A DNA stretch of 64,000 bases, taken from Globodera rostochiensis. Lineage: Eukaryota > Nematoda > Chromadorea > Rhabditida > Heteroderidae. Location: positions 1,224,693 to 1,288,692 of the forward strand of contig JAEVLN010000016.1 of NCBI GenBank assembly GCA_018350325.1, read 5' to 3'. The notes under the pieces are model-generated. The model saw only the letters and a list, made by a program, of their open reading frames with translations, did no database searches and had not been told where the DNA came from. The position numbers and the translations under genes were made by a program. Positions 1 to 10,520 of this stretch are shown here, piece by piece; the first letter of the stretch is position 1; every line of letters begins with the position of its first letter.

Positions 1-104
1 CAGTCAGAAAAATCCGTTCATTTTTCTCCTAACACTCTTTCGAGAAAACTTACCTGATTCCCCCCACCCACGCCCATTTCAGTTTTTTATATTTTTATTT
101 TCAG

Positions 105-156
105 ATTGCTTGACCAAAACAATGGTCCGAGTGAGCCCAAAAAGAGAAAGAACTGA
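105..156 (+). CDS. Last exon of F-box-like family gene (partial)
   Basis: After an acceptor (ttttcag ending at 104) the sequence reads LLDQNNGPSEPKKRKN and stops at 154-156. It has the same 52-nt length and GPSEPKK core as the last exon of the intact family gene at 53509-53560. The upstream exons would lie before the window, and positions 1-104 show no clear exon. It could be the end of a real gene or an orphan exon, since several orphan copies of this exon exist here. Confidence 0.5.
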
Positions 157-432
157 GGACGAGGGTTTGGATACAAATGAATTTTGAATAATTGGCCTCG
201 AAGTCTCAAAAACGCATACAATTTCAATGAAAAAGCAATTAATGGTTGAATTCAGGCTTTTCGAATGATTTTGAAGCCAAATTGAGTCTTTCGTATACCC
301 AGGCAAAAAAGGGAACATAAATATTCATACCAACGCCAAAGCTTCGGGAAAACAGAGATCCAAATTTACAAGGAAAAAGCAACAATCTCAATGTTTAGTC
401 TGTGTTCTGTTTGAATCCAAATCCATTCGTAC

Positions 433-484
433 TCAGTTCTTTCTCTTTTTGGGCTCACTCGGACCTTCGTTTGTGTCAAGCATT
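433..484 (-). pseudogene. Orphan last exon of F-box-like family
   Basis: On the minus strand an acceptor (TTTTTAG) is followed by [16 protein letters not shown] and a stop at 433-435, 52 nt as in the intact paralogue. A DNA transposon (517-964) sits just upstream in what would be its intron. The next family sequence upstream (1234-2563) carries its own last exon, so this one appears to be a solo relic, or an alternative last exon of that locus. Confidence 0.5.
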
Positions 485-516
485 CTAAAAATCAGAATAG
501 GATCGCAGGCGCGTAC

Positions 517-964
517 CAGGGATGGTCGGCATTCCGACTTCCGAAAATTTTTGACAATGCGGAATTCCGAGTTCCGAAATTTTGAGGAAAATCGGAACTT
601 TTTTCGGAAGTGTTACCCAAAATTTTTGCAAAACAAAATGACATTTTGTGCCGATTTTGAATATAAAATGGTCCCCCCCCCCCATCTAAACCCTTATTCC
701 TGACTAATTTTCTTTAAAAAAGCAATGCACCCCAAAAATAAAGCCCCTAAAAATTTTAACCTTTTTGAAAATTCTTTTCCCTGCGGCGCCGCTAGTCCAC
801 CCAACAAAAACCTCTAATAAAAAACCTAAATTTTCCAATTTCAGGAATTTTTGAACCTCAAATTAAACATCGTAAATGAATTCAAGTCAAGGCAACATAT
901 TTAAGAAAATTTTTTAAAACTTCCGAGTTCCGAAATTTTTTGAGGGCGTCGGCTCCCATCCCTG
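517..964. mobile_element. hAT-type non-autonomous element, 448 bp
   Basis: It begins CAGGGATGG and ends CCATCCCTG, with inner termini rich in 'cgagttccgaaattttt' in inverted arrangement. It is flanked on both sides by the perfect 8-bp duplication GCGCGTAC (509-516 and 965-972). No transposase reading frame is seen. The 8-bp duplication and short CAGGG-type termini are the hAT superfamily signature. The middle (about 620-890) is AT-rich and otherwise featureless. Confidence 0.85.
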
Positions 965-1233
965 GCGCGTACCCTTCGAGACTTCAGACAATTTTAAAAG
1001 ATCTTTCATAGACATTTTTTAATGAATGATTAAAGGAAAAAATGATTTTATGAGAAATACTCTTTTATACCCGGTCAAAAAAGAAAATAAAAGCAATAAA
1101 AAGTTCTAAACCGTCAAAGCTTTGGGAAAACAAGATTCATATTGAAAAGAGAAAAGCAACAATTTAAATGTTTAGTCGGTGTTCTCATTTCGAATAGTTT
1201 TATCCAAATTCCCTTCGTCGTCCGTTCAGGGGG

Positions 1234-2563
1234 CTAACTCGGACCTTCGTTTGCGACGAGCATTCTAAAAATCAGATTAGAATGAGCGGATTTTTTCCCG
1301 ATTTAAAAAACATATTTTACAATTCAAAATTGAAACAAGCAAAAATTTAGCGCGCTCAACCTTTAAAGCCACCCTAAGCTTAGGCTTAGGCCTAAGCTTA
1401 ACAAACCACAAATCAGATAGGGGTTCGTTGTCTGGTTCTTGTCCAGCGGAAAAAATCATAGATTATCAAAATTAAATGTTTTCAATCTTAAAAATATTGT
1501 CAGATTTGCGTCACACCCTTGAACCCCCCCCCCCCCCCCATATATGATCTCACCCGTCGCCAATGTCCCTGTCGTTGAGGCTAACATTAATGCGATTCCA
1601 TTGACGACGCCAATCCCACTTAGCCGCTTCGTTTTCCCATTCGGCCCATTTTTCTTCATCGCGCTCAATTGGACAGCGAACCAAAAGCCACTCGACGACA
1701 TCAAAGCATTGCAACACGAATTGGTCCCCCGTCAAATTATTTCTCAATTTGAATGGCACAATGTCGGCAGAAGGCCGAACCCAAAGACTAATGATTAAAT
1801 TGACCGGATTGGTCGAATTGACAAATTCCTTAAGAGGTAAAGGAATTTATAACAAACAGAGGTAGAGCCCGGTCGAGACGAGATCTCGTCTCGAGGATCT
1901 TGAAAAATCTCGACGAGATTCTCGAGAAATCTCGACCTCGAGATCTCGCTCGAAGAAAGCTCGAGATTCTCGCTCTCGAGCCTCCTTTTGACCAAAAGTA
2001 GCATCGCAACACCTTCGGAAGGCCATCCCCGCGGGGCATGTGCAACCATTTGGCCAAAGCTTGATCAGTAGAAGCGCCGGCACTGTCATCGGCAGGAACT
2101 CGGGGAAATTATAACTGGAATTGACCATTCGGAGCTTTGGGCAATCGCAAATCATGATCGGCGAGAAACGGCGGCGCAAATGGTAGAGTTCAAAGGAATA
2201 CAAAGAAATGCCGCAAATGTTGTCTTTGATCAGAGGCCAAATCTTTTTCCAAATGATTTTCCAGCTGCGGTTTTGGTAGGTGTCTGTTCCAATGGAAAGA
2301 ATGATCCCTTTGGAGGCGAAATGCGGACTAATGAGTTCGAGAAATTCGATGACATTTTGGTCCATGTAACTAAAAATTATGTTGAAATTTAACAAAAAAA
2401 TCTTTGTGAAAAAATCTGAACGGTTTCAAACAATTTAAGACCTTATCGTAATGCGTTCAAATCCGATCACTTTTTGTGTGGAAGCGGCTCTTGTGGAATT
2501 GGCAACCGACGCTCAACTTTACTGCCAATGCATTTGACAATTTCGGCGCCATTTCCGTCCATT
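1234..2563 (-). pseudogene. F-box-like family pseudogene
   Basis: The minus strand keeps recognisable family exons. These are the tail of exon 2 (about 2563-2430, NGAEIVK and [13 protein letters not shown]), exon 3 (about 2370-1985, SYMDQNVIEFLE then [16 protein letters not shown]), exon 4 (1830-1549, with [20 protein letters not shown] and ending DIGDG) and a last exon cut short by a stop at 1234. Exon 3 changes frame near 2090, between the FPEF and the [15 protein letters not shown] motifs. Its 3' end is replaced by a CTCGAG-rich repeat (1863-1985). Exon 1 and most of exon 2 are missing; the gene is cut at 2564 by G-rich repeat DNA. Clearly dead. Confidence 0.8.
1863..1985. repeat. CTCGAG-rich terminal fragment of a hAT-type element
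   Basis: It starts TAGAGCCCGGTCGAGACG, close to the end of the complete element at 8245-9066 (TAGAGACCGG TCGAGACGAC), and continues with overlapping CTCGAGATCTCG-type palindromes. The opposite terminus is absent, so it is a truncated or internally deleted copy inside the family pseudogene. Confidence 0.6.
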
Positions 2564-3204
2564 GAGTAAGGGCGTAGCCAGGGGGGGGGGGAATTCTCCC
2601 CCCCCCCCGAAATTAAATTTGAGAAAAAAAACAAGAGGGAGGGGGGACCCTATTGTTTTACACTTTTACAATTTTTTGATTTTCTTAGCAAATTGTCGAA
2701 ATAGAAGCAGATTCGGATTCTACGGCCCAGAAAGCCCCTATAAAACTTTTTTATTTTTTGAAAATTTGTTAAATTTCGGGTCAGGGTCTTGGGGTTTGTT
2801 AGGCTGAGGCCTAAGCATAGCTTAAGCCTAGCTTAGGCTAAGACGTCAAGAGATTCGGGAAGTTTTGGCTTGGGTGGGATTCGAGACACTTTGTACGAAA
2901 GTAATAATCGAATTCCTACTTTTGAATGATTTTGAGACAAAAATGGATTTTTGTAAAATTTGGAATTTTTAAAAATTGTTCGAATTTGGTTCGAGGTTCG
3001 AAATCGGCAGAAATGGATGTTAAAATTGTGGTCTACGCCCTAAATCCGATAAATGACGCATTTTCCGGCCACCGGAGAGGATACACCTGCATATGATTTC
3101 TGTAAGGGAACGGTCCTATTTATGATACATTTTAATTGAAACGCGCGCATGATAAGCCATATGGGGAAGTCATGTGCCGCGGATGATATCACCTGCGATA
3201 TCAT
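2564..3204. other. Gene-free repeat DNA
   Basis: It starts with AGGGCGTAGCC and a G/C homopolymer run and ends near 3044 with CTACGCCCT, a short inverted pair typical of a decayed DNA element, but the flanks do not match. Around 2795-2850 are AAGCTTAGGC palindromes also seen at 1375, 35398 and 50890. At 3100-3200 lie gatatc/catatg-rich repeats. No coding sequence is seen. Confidence 0.5.
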
Positions 3205-3566
3205 TAGGGTTGGGATTTATATGCACATGCATATTTTTTTCCTGAACTCGTAACAGTCTGAAACGCACGAAAAACGTGTTTTTGGCTTGGTTTGAAGCTT
3301 CTAGAACGCATTTCCATGTGCATATTTTTGCATATTTCGCGATTTATGTGCATATTTGCATATTTGTGCATATTTCGCTATTTATGTGCATATTTTTTTA
3401 ATTTTATGTGCATATTTTGGCATTTTGCAAAAAATTAGTGATCTTGGCTAGAAAAATTTGATTTTATTTCATTTTTTGAAGAAATTTTTTGAAAAAGCGC
3501 ATAGTCACAAAAGTTCAAAAAAGTCGTCAAAAATGCCAAAATAGTCACAAAAGTTCAAAAAAATCG

Positions 3567-4613
3567 AAGCGGGCCACTAGCGTCCCGCCACTAGCGTCCC
3601 GGCCACTAGCGTCCCGCCACTAGCGTCCCGAGCCACTAGCGTCCCGAGCCACTAGCGTCCCGGCCACTAGCGTCCCAACCGAAAAATATTTTATTTTTTA
3701 GTAAACCAAATTACAGTTCAAATACATTTTAAATTTTTGTTTTTTTCTTTGTCTATAAATTGATTTTAGCGTCAACAATGGAAAATCAAGAAATAAATAG
3801 CAGGAAAAATAAGAAAGAACTTGAACACGAGGGATGCTTATACGTCTTCCACAAGTTAAACGCCGACGGGGATGTCAAATTTTGGCGTTGCGAAAACCAA
3901 CGCAGTGATGTCAAATGCCGGGGACGCATGCACACATCGCTCAACGATGTCGGCACGGTTAGTTAAACCCAATTTATAAATGCAAAAAAAAAATTTGTAG
4001 ACGTGACAAATGGGTGTTCCCGGTCTGTCACTGTTTGCTGACGGCGAAGACACAAGCGACCTACGAGCGTATGTTTGACCTATTGCAGCAGTGTTGGCCA
4101 ACATTCAAACCGCGCGTCGCCTCCATCGACTTTGAACAGGCCATTGTTGGCGCTCTACAAGCAAAGCACCCGCAGTGCGACGTCAACTTCTGCCTGTTCC
4201 ATTTAGTCAGGAATATGAAAAAACGGGTAGCCGAACAAGGTCTCACCCACGTAAGTATAAATATGGACAAAAATGGGAACGAATCGCCTCAAAATTAAGC
4301 TATACAACACGGATGCCGCGTTCTCGCAGTGTGCCCGCATGATTACGTCACTGGCTTTCTTGCCAGTAGCTGATCTGAACCCTTAGAGGAATTTCAGGCA
4401 ATTACCGAATGAATTAATTTGTTTTGTTATTTTGTTGTACAATTGCTTCATCGCCGGATAAAAATCTTGTTAAGGAATAAAATAAAAAATATTTTTCGGT
4501 TGGGACGCTAGTGGCCGGGACGCTAGTGGCCGGGACGCTAGTGGCCTGGGACGCTAGTGGCGGGACGCTAGTGGCCGGGACGCTAGTGGCGGGACGCTAA
4601 TGACCCCTACTCC
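3567..4613. mobile_element. MULE-like element with tandem-repeat termini
   Basis: Both ends are arrays of GGGACGCTAGTGGC units in opposite orientation (about 3572-3676 and 4499-4606), followed inwards by an inverted CCGAAAAATATTTTATT-like block. Flanks repeat AAAAAAATCG (3557-3566 and 4614-4623), a 9-10 bp duplication as expected for Mutator-like elements. Removing the element joins a continuous host repeat. The outer tips differ (GCGGGCCA on the left, complement of GAGTAGGGGTCA on the right), and the same asymmetry occurs in the element at 35050-35728. It carries the decayed transposase described separately. Confidence 0.8.
3778..4386 (+). pseudogene. FLYWCH / MULE transposase remnant
   Basis: Three exon-like blocks are seen. 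3778 to about 3958 encodes a FLYWCH-type zinc finger (CLYVFHKLN, then FWRCENQ, C and a final MHTS). About 4001-4249 encodes a MULE transposase segment with the family marks SIDFEQA and CDVNFCLFHL, then a good donor (gtaagt). About 4297-4386 encodes LYNTDAAFSQCARMI and SLAFLPVADLN, then a stop. FLYWCH and MULE domains commonly occur together in nematode Mutator-like transposases. The stretch that should carry the first catalytic Asp between FLYWCH and the second block is missing and the C-terminus is short, so this copy cannot be active. Confidence 0.8.
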
Positions 4614-5082
4614 AAAAAAATCGTCAAAAACGCCAAAATAGTCACAAAAGTTCAAAAAAGTCGTCAAAACACTTGAAAATTTGGAAATGTATCTCATCAG
4701 CAACTTTAACCATTGATAAATGAATTTGAAGAACTTTGGGGAAATTTTATATTGAATTTGGAAAAATTTATGTGCATATTTTTTCATTTTTGGTGCATAT
4801 TTTGCAATTTTTGGTGCATATTTTATGCGCATATTTCAAGATTTTATGTGCATATAAATCCCAACCCTAGATATCATACACATATCTCTGATATCATACC
4901 CGATCTAATTGAACCGCACATATGACACCCCCATATGACATATCATGGGCGGCACATGATTTTGCATACGATTTAATTGAAACAGAAATTTTGCATACGA
5001 TATGATATCGTATCATAGGATCATATCGGAGATATGACACAATTGAAATAGGGCCTAGGTCCGGAACTGTTCCTCTCTATTT

Positions 5083-5290
5083 GCGTCTTTATTGATGCAC
5101 AAATATGCCGAAGTTTTCTCTTCTCTGTCTCATCACGCGAGCAATTAACTGTTATCGATTTTTGTGTCTACCCTCATCGATCCATCGCCCGTAAATTCAA
5201 ATTAATTGCTCCCTCCTCCCCACATTTGCTCACAATCATTCGAATAGACTTTTCTTCGCTTCATTCGGTTGCCATTTGTATTTAGAAGTA
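5083..5290. repeat. Dispersed repeat (GATCGATG / ATCGATTTTTGTG family)
   Basis: It contains 'tttattgatgcacaaatatgccg', 'tctctgtctcatcacgcgagc', 'gttatcgatttttgtgtcta' and 'tcatcgatccatcgcccg'. Close relatives lie at about 19668-19830 (inverted), 38025-38140, 50308-50410, 58690-58880 and 59110-59225. Termini are not clear. The rest of 4878-5480 has gatatc/catatg repeats and no coding sequence. Confidence 0.55.
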
Positions 5291-5429
5291 TGGTGTTATG
5301 GATTTTATGACAAAAACTAAATGAATTTCATCAAGCCCTGGCCCAGAATTCAAAAACCAAAATATTGAACAGAAAATCCTTTTTTATTATTATACTAATT
5401 TTTATATGTTTTAAAAATTCATTTTTCAT

Positions 5430-5482
5430 TTTAGCTCATTGGAATCATAAAAATCATTTTCATTTGCAAAAACAAAAAACAA
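5430..5482 (+). promoter_or_regulatory. Conserved 5' leader of F-box-like genes
   Basis: The sequence 'ttagctcattggaatcataa', then 'aaatcattttcatttgcaaa' and 'aacaaaaaacaa', ends at the ATG. Very similar leaders precede the family starts at 10520, 14060, 19477, 37703, 49985, 51398, 55700, 59393 and 61384. Conservation through decayed copies shows common descent. Whether it is promoter or 5' UTR cannot be told from sequence. Confidence 0.5.
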
Positions 5483-7233
5483 ATGTCGGACAATCCGAAG
5501 GAAGCGGAGAAACAATTGGAAGAAATGTGAGTTTTTTTGAAGGGAATAAGCAAAACTAATGCCGTAAATGGAAGAATTTTCGGTAATCCTAAAGAATGGG
5601 GGCCCCGACGGGAAATTAAAAAATTTTTGGACGTTTAAAATTTCAAATGCATGTTTTTTAGGGTTAAACTATGCGTAAAACTCGAACCCGAACTTTCAAA
5701 TTCTACGCAGAAAACTCGGTAACACCTTTCCAATATTTTATTGTAAAATTTAGAAAATTCATTTTTTCAAAAAAATTCGGGCTCATGGGCGGCACATGAT
5801 TTTATCATAGGATCATATCGGAGATAGACACAATTGAAATAGGCCCCTGGAGTATTACTTTGTTCAAAAAACAAACGAACTTCAGCTTTTTAGATATCAG
5901 ATTCGGATTCTAGTCCCTCAGTAAAGTCTTAGAAACTATTTTCTAAAGATTTTATAAAATGTTTTATTTTTTGAAAAAATGTGAGCCAGCGGGGCTTTTA
6001 AGAACTTTTGAACCAACTTTTTGATTGTTTAAAGAACTAAAAATCCAGAGCCTACTTATGACTTAAAACAGTTTTATTTGTGCCGATGTTTTGTTCGAAG
6101 CCTTCGAATTCTGTGGCCCTTTTGTGCTCGGACTGAAAGTGGCTCTTCTCAGCGATCGATTTGATCGTTTAGTGGACGCGCATTTTAATTCGAAGGAATG
6201 GTCGTTGGGCAATTTGGAAATTCGTCGCGCAGCTGACGGAAATGGCGCTGAAATTGTCAAATACGTTGGCTGGAAAGTCGAGCGTCGGCTGCCAATTCTG
6301 CAAGAGCCGCTTCCGGATTATGTTATCGGATTCGAATGCCTTCGAATAAGGTAATTGTCGGTATAAATTGTTTGAAAGCCATTAAGTTTTTCCTCAAAGA
6401 TTTTTTTGTTAAATTTCAACATAACTTTTAGTTACATCGACCAAAGTGTCATCGATTTTCTTAAACTCATTCGTCCGTTTCTCGACTCAAATAGGACCCA
6501 TCTTTCCATTGGAACATTCCTCAACCAAAACCGCAGTTGGGAAATCATTTGGCAGAACATTTTGCCTTTGTTCAAAGACAACATTTGTGGATATGACTCG
6601 GATCTCGACCGTTTACGCCAATTCTCTCCGACCATTCTCGGCGATTGCCCAAAACTCCGATTGATCAGATCCGGTGATGTTTTTCCCGCATTTCCGGCCG
6701 ATGAAAGTGCCGGCGCTTCTTCTGCCCAAGCTTTGGCCAAATGGTTGCACACGCCCCGCGGAGATGGACTTCCGAAAGTGTTGCAATGCGACTTTTGTTC
6801 GGAAAGAATGGAGAGACTCAAATTGGTGAGTTTTTGAATTTGAATTTATTGGACTCTGTTTGATATTCCTTTATTCCTTTTAAGGAATTTGTCAATTCGA
6901 CTAATGCGGTCAATTTCATCATTTGTCTTTGGATTTATCATTCTGATGGCATTGTGCCATTTGAATTGAAGAACAATTTGACGGGGGAGCGATTGGAATT
7001 GCGACGCATTGACGACGACTTTTGGCTGTTGATTCGTTGTCCAATTGAGCGCGACGAAAAGAAATGGGCCAAGTGGGAGAATGAGGCGGCTGAGTGGGAT
7101 TGGAGCAATCAGCAGAATCAAATCCAAATTGACTTCGAAGACGGGGACATTGGCGACGGGTAAGTGCAAAATGGGGGGGGGGGGATCAGAATAATTCTCC
7201 TCAACTGAACCGATTATTTCACACAGGCTCTGA
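5483..7233 (+). CDS. F-box-like family protein, intact gene (332 aa)
   Basis: Exons 5483-5526, 6072-6350, 6432-6825, 6885-7159 and 7227-7233; every join keeps frame and the total is 999 nt. The start gives [14 protein letters not shown] and is shared by all full copies. Residues about 15-60 ([11 protein letters not shown], then [18 protein letters not shown]) resemble a divergent F-box of the nematode type. Later blocks are [54 protein letters not shown] and [16 protein letters not shown], ending DIGDGL. No signal peptide or membrane segment is seen. An SCF ubiquitin-ligase adaptor role is inferred only from the F-box resemblance; the C-terminal part has no function I can name. It is one of two complete copies. 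Upstream is the conserved leader seen at all family starts. Confidence 0.78.
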
Positions 7234-7395
7234 AATGAATGAGCTGGAGGACGGAAAGGAATTGGATGAAGTTCAAATTGGAATAAACATTTAGCAGATT
7301 GATATGTATCGGAGATGGGGCGTCGTGAATGAAGTATAAATTTATTATCCAAATGCGAATTCTAACTATTTTAGCTCATTTAAAATGTTATCAAA

Positions 7396-7725
7396 TTTAG
7401 AGATTGGCGGGAACGTGTTTCCCTGGGGAAAGTGCGGGAGTCCCGTTCCCGTACTTTTTCTCTCTCCCGCAATATTTTCATTGGATAGAACACCCCAGGG
7501 TTATTAATGTTATTTTTTGCAGAATGCCTTTGGGGCTGAGATATGAGGCTTTGCTTAAAATGATTTTTTCCAACAAATTTTTGTTGCTCCATTGCTACAA
7601 AATTTTTCTCGCTTCTCTGCCTTATCAGGCAAAAGCATTTCATTTTATTTTCGAAGAAATACTAAAAAGAGAGAGTCAGACGGCGAGAGTAATTTAGACA
7701 TCAACGCACCCCATCTAAACATTCT
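7396..7725. repeat. Two partial DNA-element ends
   Basis: 7396 starts TAGAGATTGGCGGGAACG, followed by further G/C-rich sequence similar to the complement of 12480-12566. 7643-7720 carries the unit GAGAGAGTCAGACGGCGAGA ... CGCACCCCATCTAAA. That is the complement of the 109-bp repeat unit arrayed at 19976-20630 and of copies at 44040-44150 and 50590-50780. No coding content. Confidence 0.5.
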
Positions 7726-7830
7726 CAATGCTTATTTTTTTGACGTAAAATTTCAAACATTCATTTATCAAAGGAGAAAAGCAACAAATTAAATAACGCT
7801 TAATCCATTTCTCAGTTTAAATAACTCCGT

Positions 7831-10520
7831 TCATTCCTTTTTGGGCTCACTCGGACCGTCGCTTGCGTCAAGCATTCTGAAAATTAGAAAATGATTACAA
7901 TTGATCGTTGGCATTGGAATAGCCGGGAAACGGAATTAATCCCCGATAGAACCGCCCCCGACTCCGAAATCTGTTCCTCCCCGACCTTTCAACCCCGATC
8001 CCCGCGAACATCGCGGTGTTAAACCCTAATTGAAAAATGGCTAATTGTTTGACTGCCTCCCCCATTTTTGAAAAAATTTTAAAATTTGAGAATAAAAAAT
8101 GTTTCTGGGTTTTCGAAGTCATCGAATCCGTATAGGGGGCTTCCATTTTGACCAATTTCGGAATGCGAACCCGAATTCGAATTCAGAAATATTCAGTATC
8201 CGGCCCTTACCCGTCGTCAATTTCACTGCTGTTAATGTAAATAATAGAGACCGGTCGAGACGACTTCTCGAAATCTCGAAAAATCTCGACGAGATTCTCG
8301 AGAAATCTCGTCTCGACATCTCGTCTCGAATAAAACTGAATTTTCGAGATCCGAGATTTTTTCGAGAATCTCGTCTCGAGCCTCGCTCGAAAGAAGCTCG
8401 AGATTCTCGATCTCGACTCCAAAAATTTTTCACAAAAACAATGTTTTTCTTAACAAAGATTTCCAATTTTTGTAAAAAATTCCCCCGGCGGCGCCTGTCG
8501 GCACCGCCGGACATACTCCATTTTGGCTGCAAATCTCTTAACAAATTAAGTTAAAAATTCAATTCTCGGCGGCGCCTATCGGCACCGCCGAACCTCCTCT
8601 CTCTCCCAAAAGTTAATAAAAATTCTCAAAAACTATTTTTGAAAAATTTCATAAAAATTCTCGCTGGCTCTTTCATACCCCACTAATAGGTCAAGCCCAG
8701 CGCGGCTGACAGCACATGGTCAGACACTAACCCTCACCATTGAATTTTCTTGATTTTCAAAACCTTGGAACACAGGCTAACACTTACATTCCGTGACCAA
8801 ATTTTGCAGACATGCTTCTAGTGCTCCCTTCTTCCCCTACAAAATATGGTGGAGTTTCTGAGAATTTTGAAAAAAAAAATTATATTTGCATCAAAATCTC
8901 GAATCTCGACTGTTCCGGGTCGAGATTTTCGAGATCCGAGATTTTTCGAGAATCTCGTCTCGACATCTCATCTCGACTAAAATGAGCTTCACGAGATTTT
9001 TCGAGATCCGAGATTTTTTCGAGAATCTCGTCTCGAGTCTCGCTTGAAGCTCAAGTCCGGTCTCTAGTAAATAATGCATTGGATCAATTGACGACGCAAA
9101 TGCCATTCAACCGCCGCCTGCTCCCGCTCGGCCCATTTCTTTTCGTCGCGCTCAATTAGGCAGCGAACAAACAGTCAATTGCCTTCGTTAAAGCCAGGGG
9201 TGGGTCGAAACCTTTCGATTTCGATAATTTCGAGGTTTTTTTTCGTTTCGATTTCGAAAATCGAAAGACGAATTCTTCGAAATTTTATCGAAAGAGAAAT
9301 TGTATCAAACAAATTTTTTATTTTTTGAGACACTTTACCATATTTTTCGTGCGTAAGGTAACGTTATTGTTGTCTTATCGGTCTGTGTTCCCGTCACCAA
9401 AAATCCGTTGGAGGTTCAAACCCCATCCATGTCATTAACATTTTCTTTTACCCTTTACACTAAATTTCGCCAAAAATCATTGGAAAAAAACTAGAGACCG
9501 GAAAATTGGGGTACCCCAATCTAAAATTTGAAATGTCATTTTTTTAAAGATTTGTCCTGAAGGCTTTTACGCATAAAATGACCTGATTTTGTTTAGTTTT
9601 AGCCAGGGTTGTGATAAGCAGAAATTCACAATGAAAGATTACCTTTTTGAGTCCTTCCGTTTCTGGCAAACTCCAACATTGATATTTGAGCACCTTCGGA
9701 AGTCCATCCCCGCGGGGCGTGTGCAACCATTTGGCCAATGCTTGGGCAGAAGAAGCGCCGGCGCTGTCATCCGCAGGAAATTCGGGAAAAAGATATATCA
9801 AAGGATTCGATCATTCGGAGTTTGGCACAATCGCCGAGAACGGTCGGAGAGATTTGGCGCAAACAGTCGAGTTCGGAGGAACGCAATGAAAAGCTGCAAA
9901 TGTTTTCATTGATCAAAGGCCAAATATTTTTCCAAATGATTTCCCAACAGAGCTTTTGGGTGTTGGCTGTTTCGATATAAAGATTTGTCCCTTTGAAGTC
10001 GAAAAGTCGGCGAATGCGTTGGAGAAATTCGATAACATTTTGGTCGATGTAACTAAAAGATTATGTAAAATCCAATAAATTTATAAATGCTTAACCTTAT
10101 CCGAATTCGTTCGAATCCGATAACATTGTCTGGAAGCGGATTTTGGGGAATCGACAGCCGACGCTCGATATCAAAGCCAACGAATTTGGCAATTTGAGCC
10201 CCATTTTCGTCATCTGCGCGACAAATGCCCAATTCACCCAACGACCATTCCTTCTAATTGAAATGCGCGTCCACCAAACGATCAAATCGATCGCTGAGAA
10301 GTGAATGGAACGGGTCGGGGTCAACTCGGCGCCTACAAGTTTGGAACAGTTCATAACGTTTTTGAAAGTCAAACAAATCAAACAATTTTAGTGCTATCAG
10401 ATTTTGGCGTAAAAAGTCAACTAAATGTCAAAGCATAGTAAAATTCTTTTTAATAAAAACTAAATTTTAAACTCACATTTTTTTCAATTGTTTCTCCGCT
10501 TTGCTCGGATTGTCCGACAT
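7831..10520 (-). pseudogene. F-box-like family pseudogene split by insertions
   Basis: Family exons follow in order on the minus strand. Exon 1 is 10520-10477 (MSDNPSKAEKQLKK). Exon 2 is about 10381-10085 ([15 protein letters not shown] then a TAG in place of a Ser codon, then [12 protein letters not shown]). Exon 3 is about 10050-9642, with a 4-nt insertion (atat) before the [21 protein letters not shown] block. Part of exon 4 is at about 9180-9075, with a TGA where paralogues have Trp. A hAT element (8245-9066) interrupts exon 4, whose end is at about 8236-8205. The last exon is 7876-7831 (MLDASDGPSEPKKE). About 9190-9600 is foreign repeat DNA. Several independent lesions make it certainly dead. 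Confidence 0.75.
8245..9066. mobile_element. hAT-type element inserted in a coding exon, 822 bp
   Basis: The termini TAGAGACCGG ... CCGGTCTCTA are a perfect 10-bp inverted repeat. The 8-bp duplication GTAAATAA flanks it exactly (8237-8244 and 9067-9074). Subterminal DNA is a dense array of TCTCGAGATTTTCGAGATCC-like motifs. The interior carries two copies of the GGCGGCGCCTRTCGGCACCG module (about 8484-8510 and 8565-8590). There is no transposase. The insertion splits exon 4 of the surrounding F-box-like pseudogene. Confidence 0.9.

Larger units (their letters stand above)
3205..4869. mobile_element. hAT-type element hosting a nested MULE
   Basis: The termini are long and inverted: TAGGGTTGGGATTTATATGC at 3205 and its complement ending at 4869. 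A perfect 8-bp duplication GATATCAT flanks it (3197-3204 and 4870-4877). Subterminal regions are packed with repeated GTGCATATTT motifs in opposite orientation at the two ends, as transposase-binding sites often are. The interior is interrupted by a MULE-like element (3567-4613). No hAT transposase is seen, so it is non-autonomous. Confidence 0.85.

Noticed and set aside
3572..4606. CRISPR-like arrays of short repeats
   Set aside because: The GGGACGCTAGTGGC units have no spacers and form mirrored ends of a transposon in a eukaryotic genome.
6432..6821. Antisense open frame of 129 codons
   Set aside because: It lies opposite exon 3 of an intact gene; the same antisense frames recur at every paralogue because the coding strand is conserved.
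9190..9600. Complete hAT element between exons of the pseudogene
   Set aside because: A left-like end (CAGGGGTGGGTCG) and an internal TAGAGACCGG are present, but no matching right end or target duplication was found, so it is recorded only as foreign repeat DNA.
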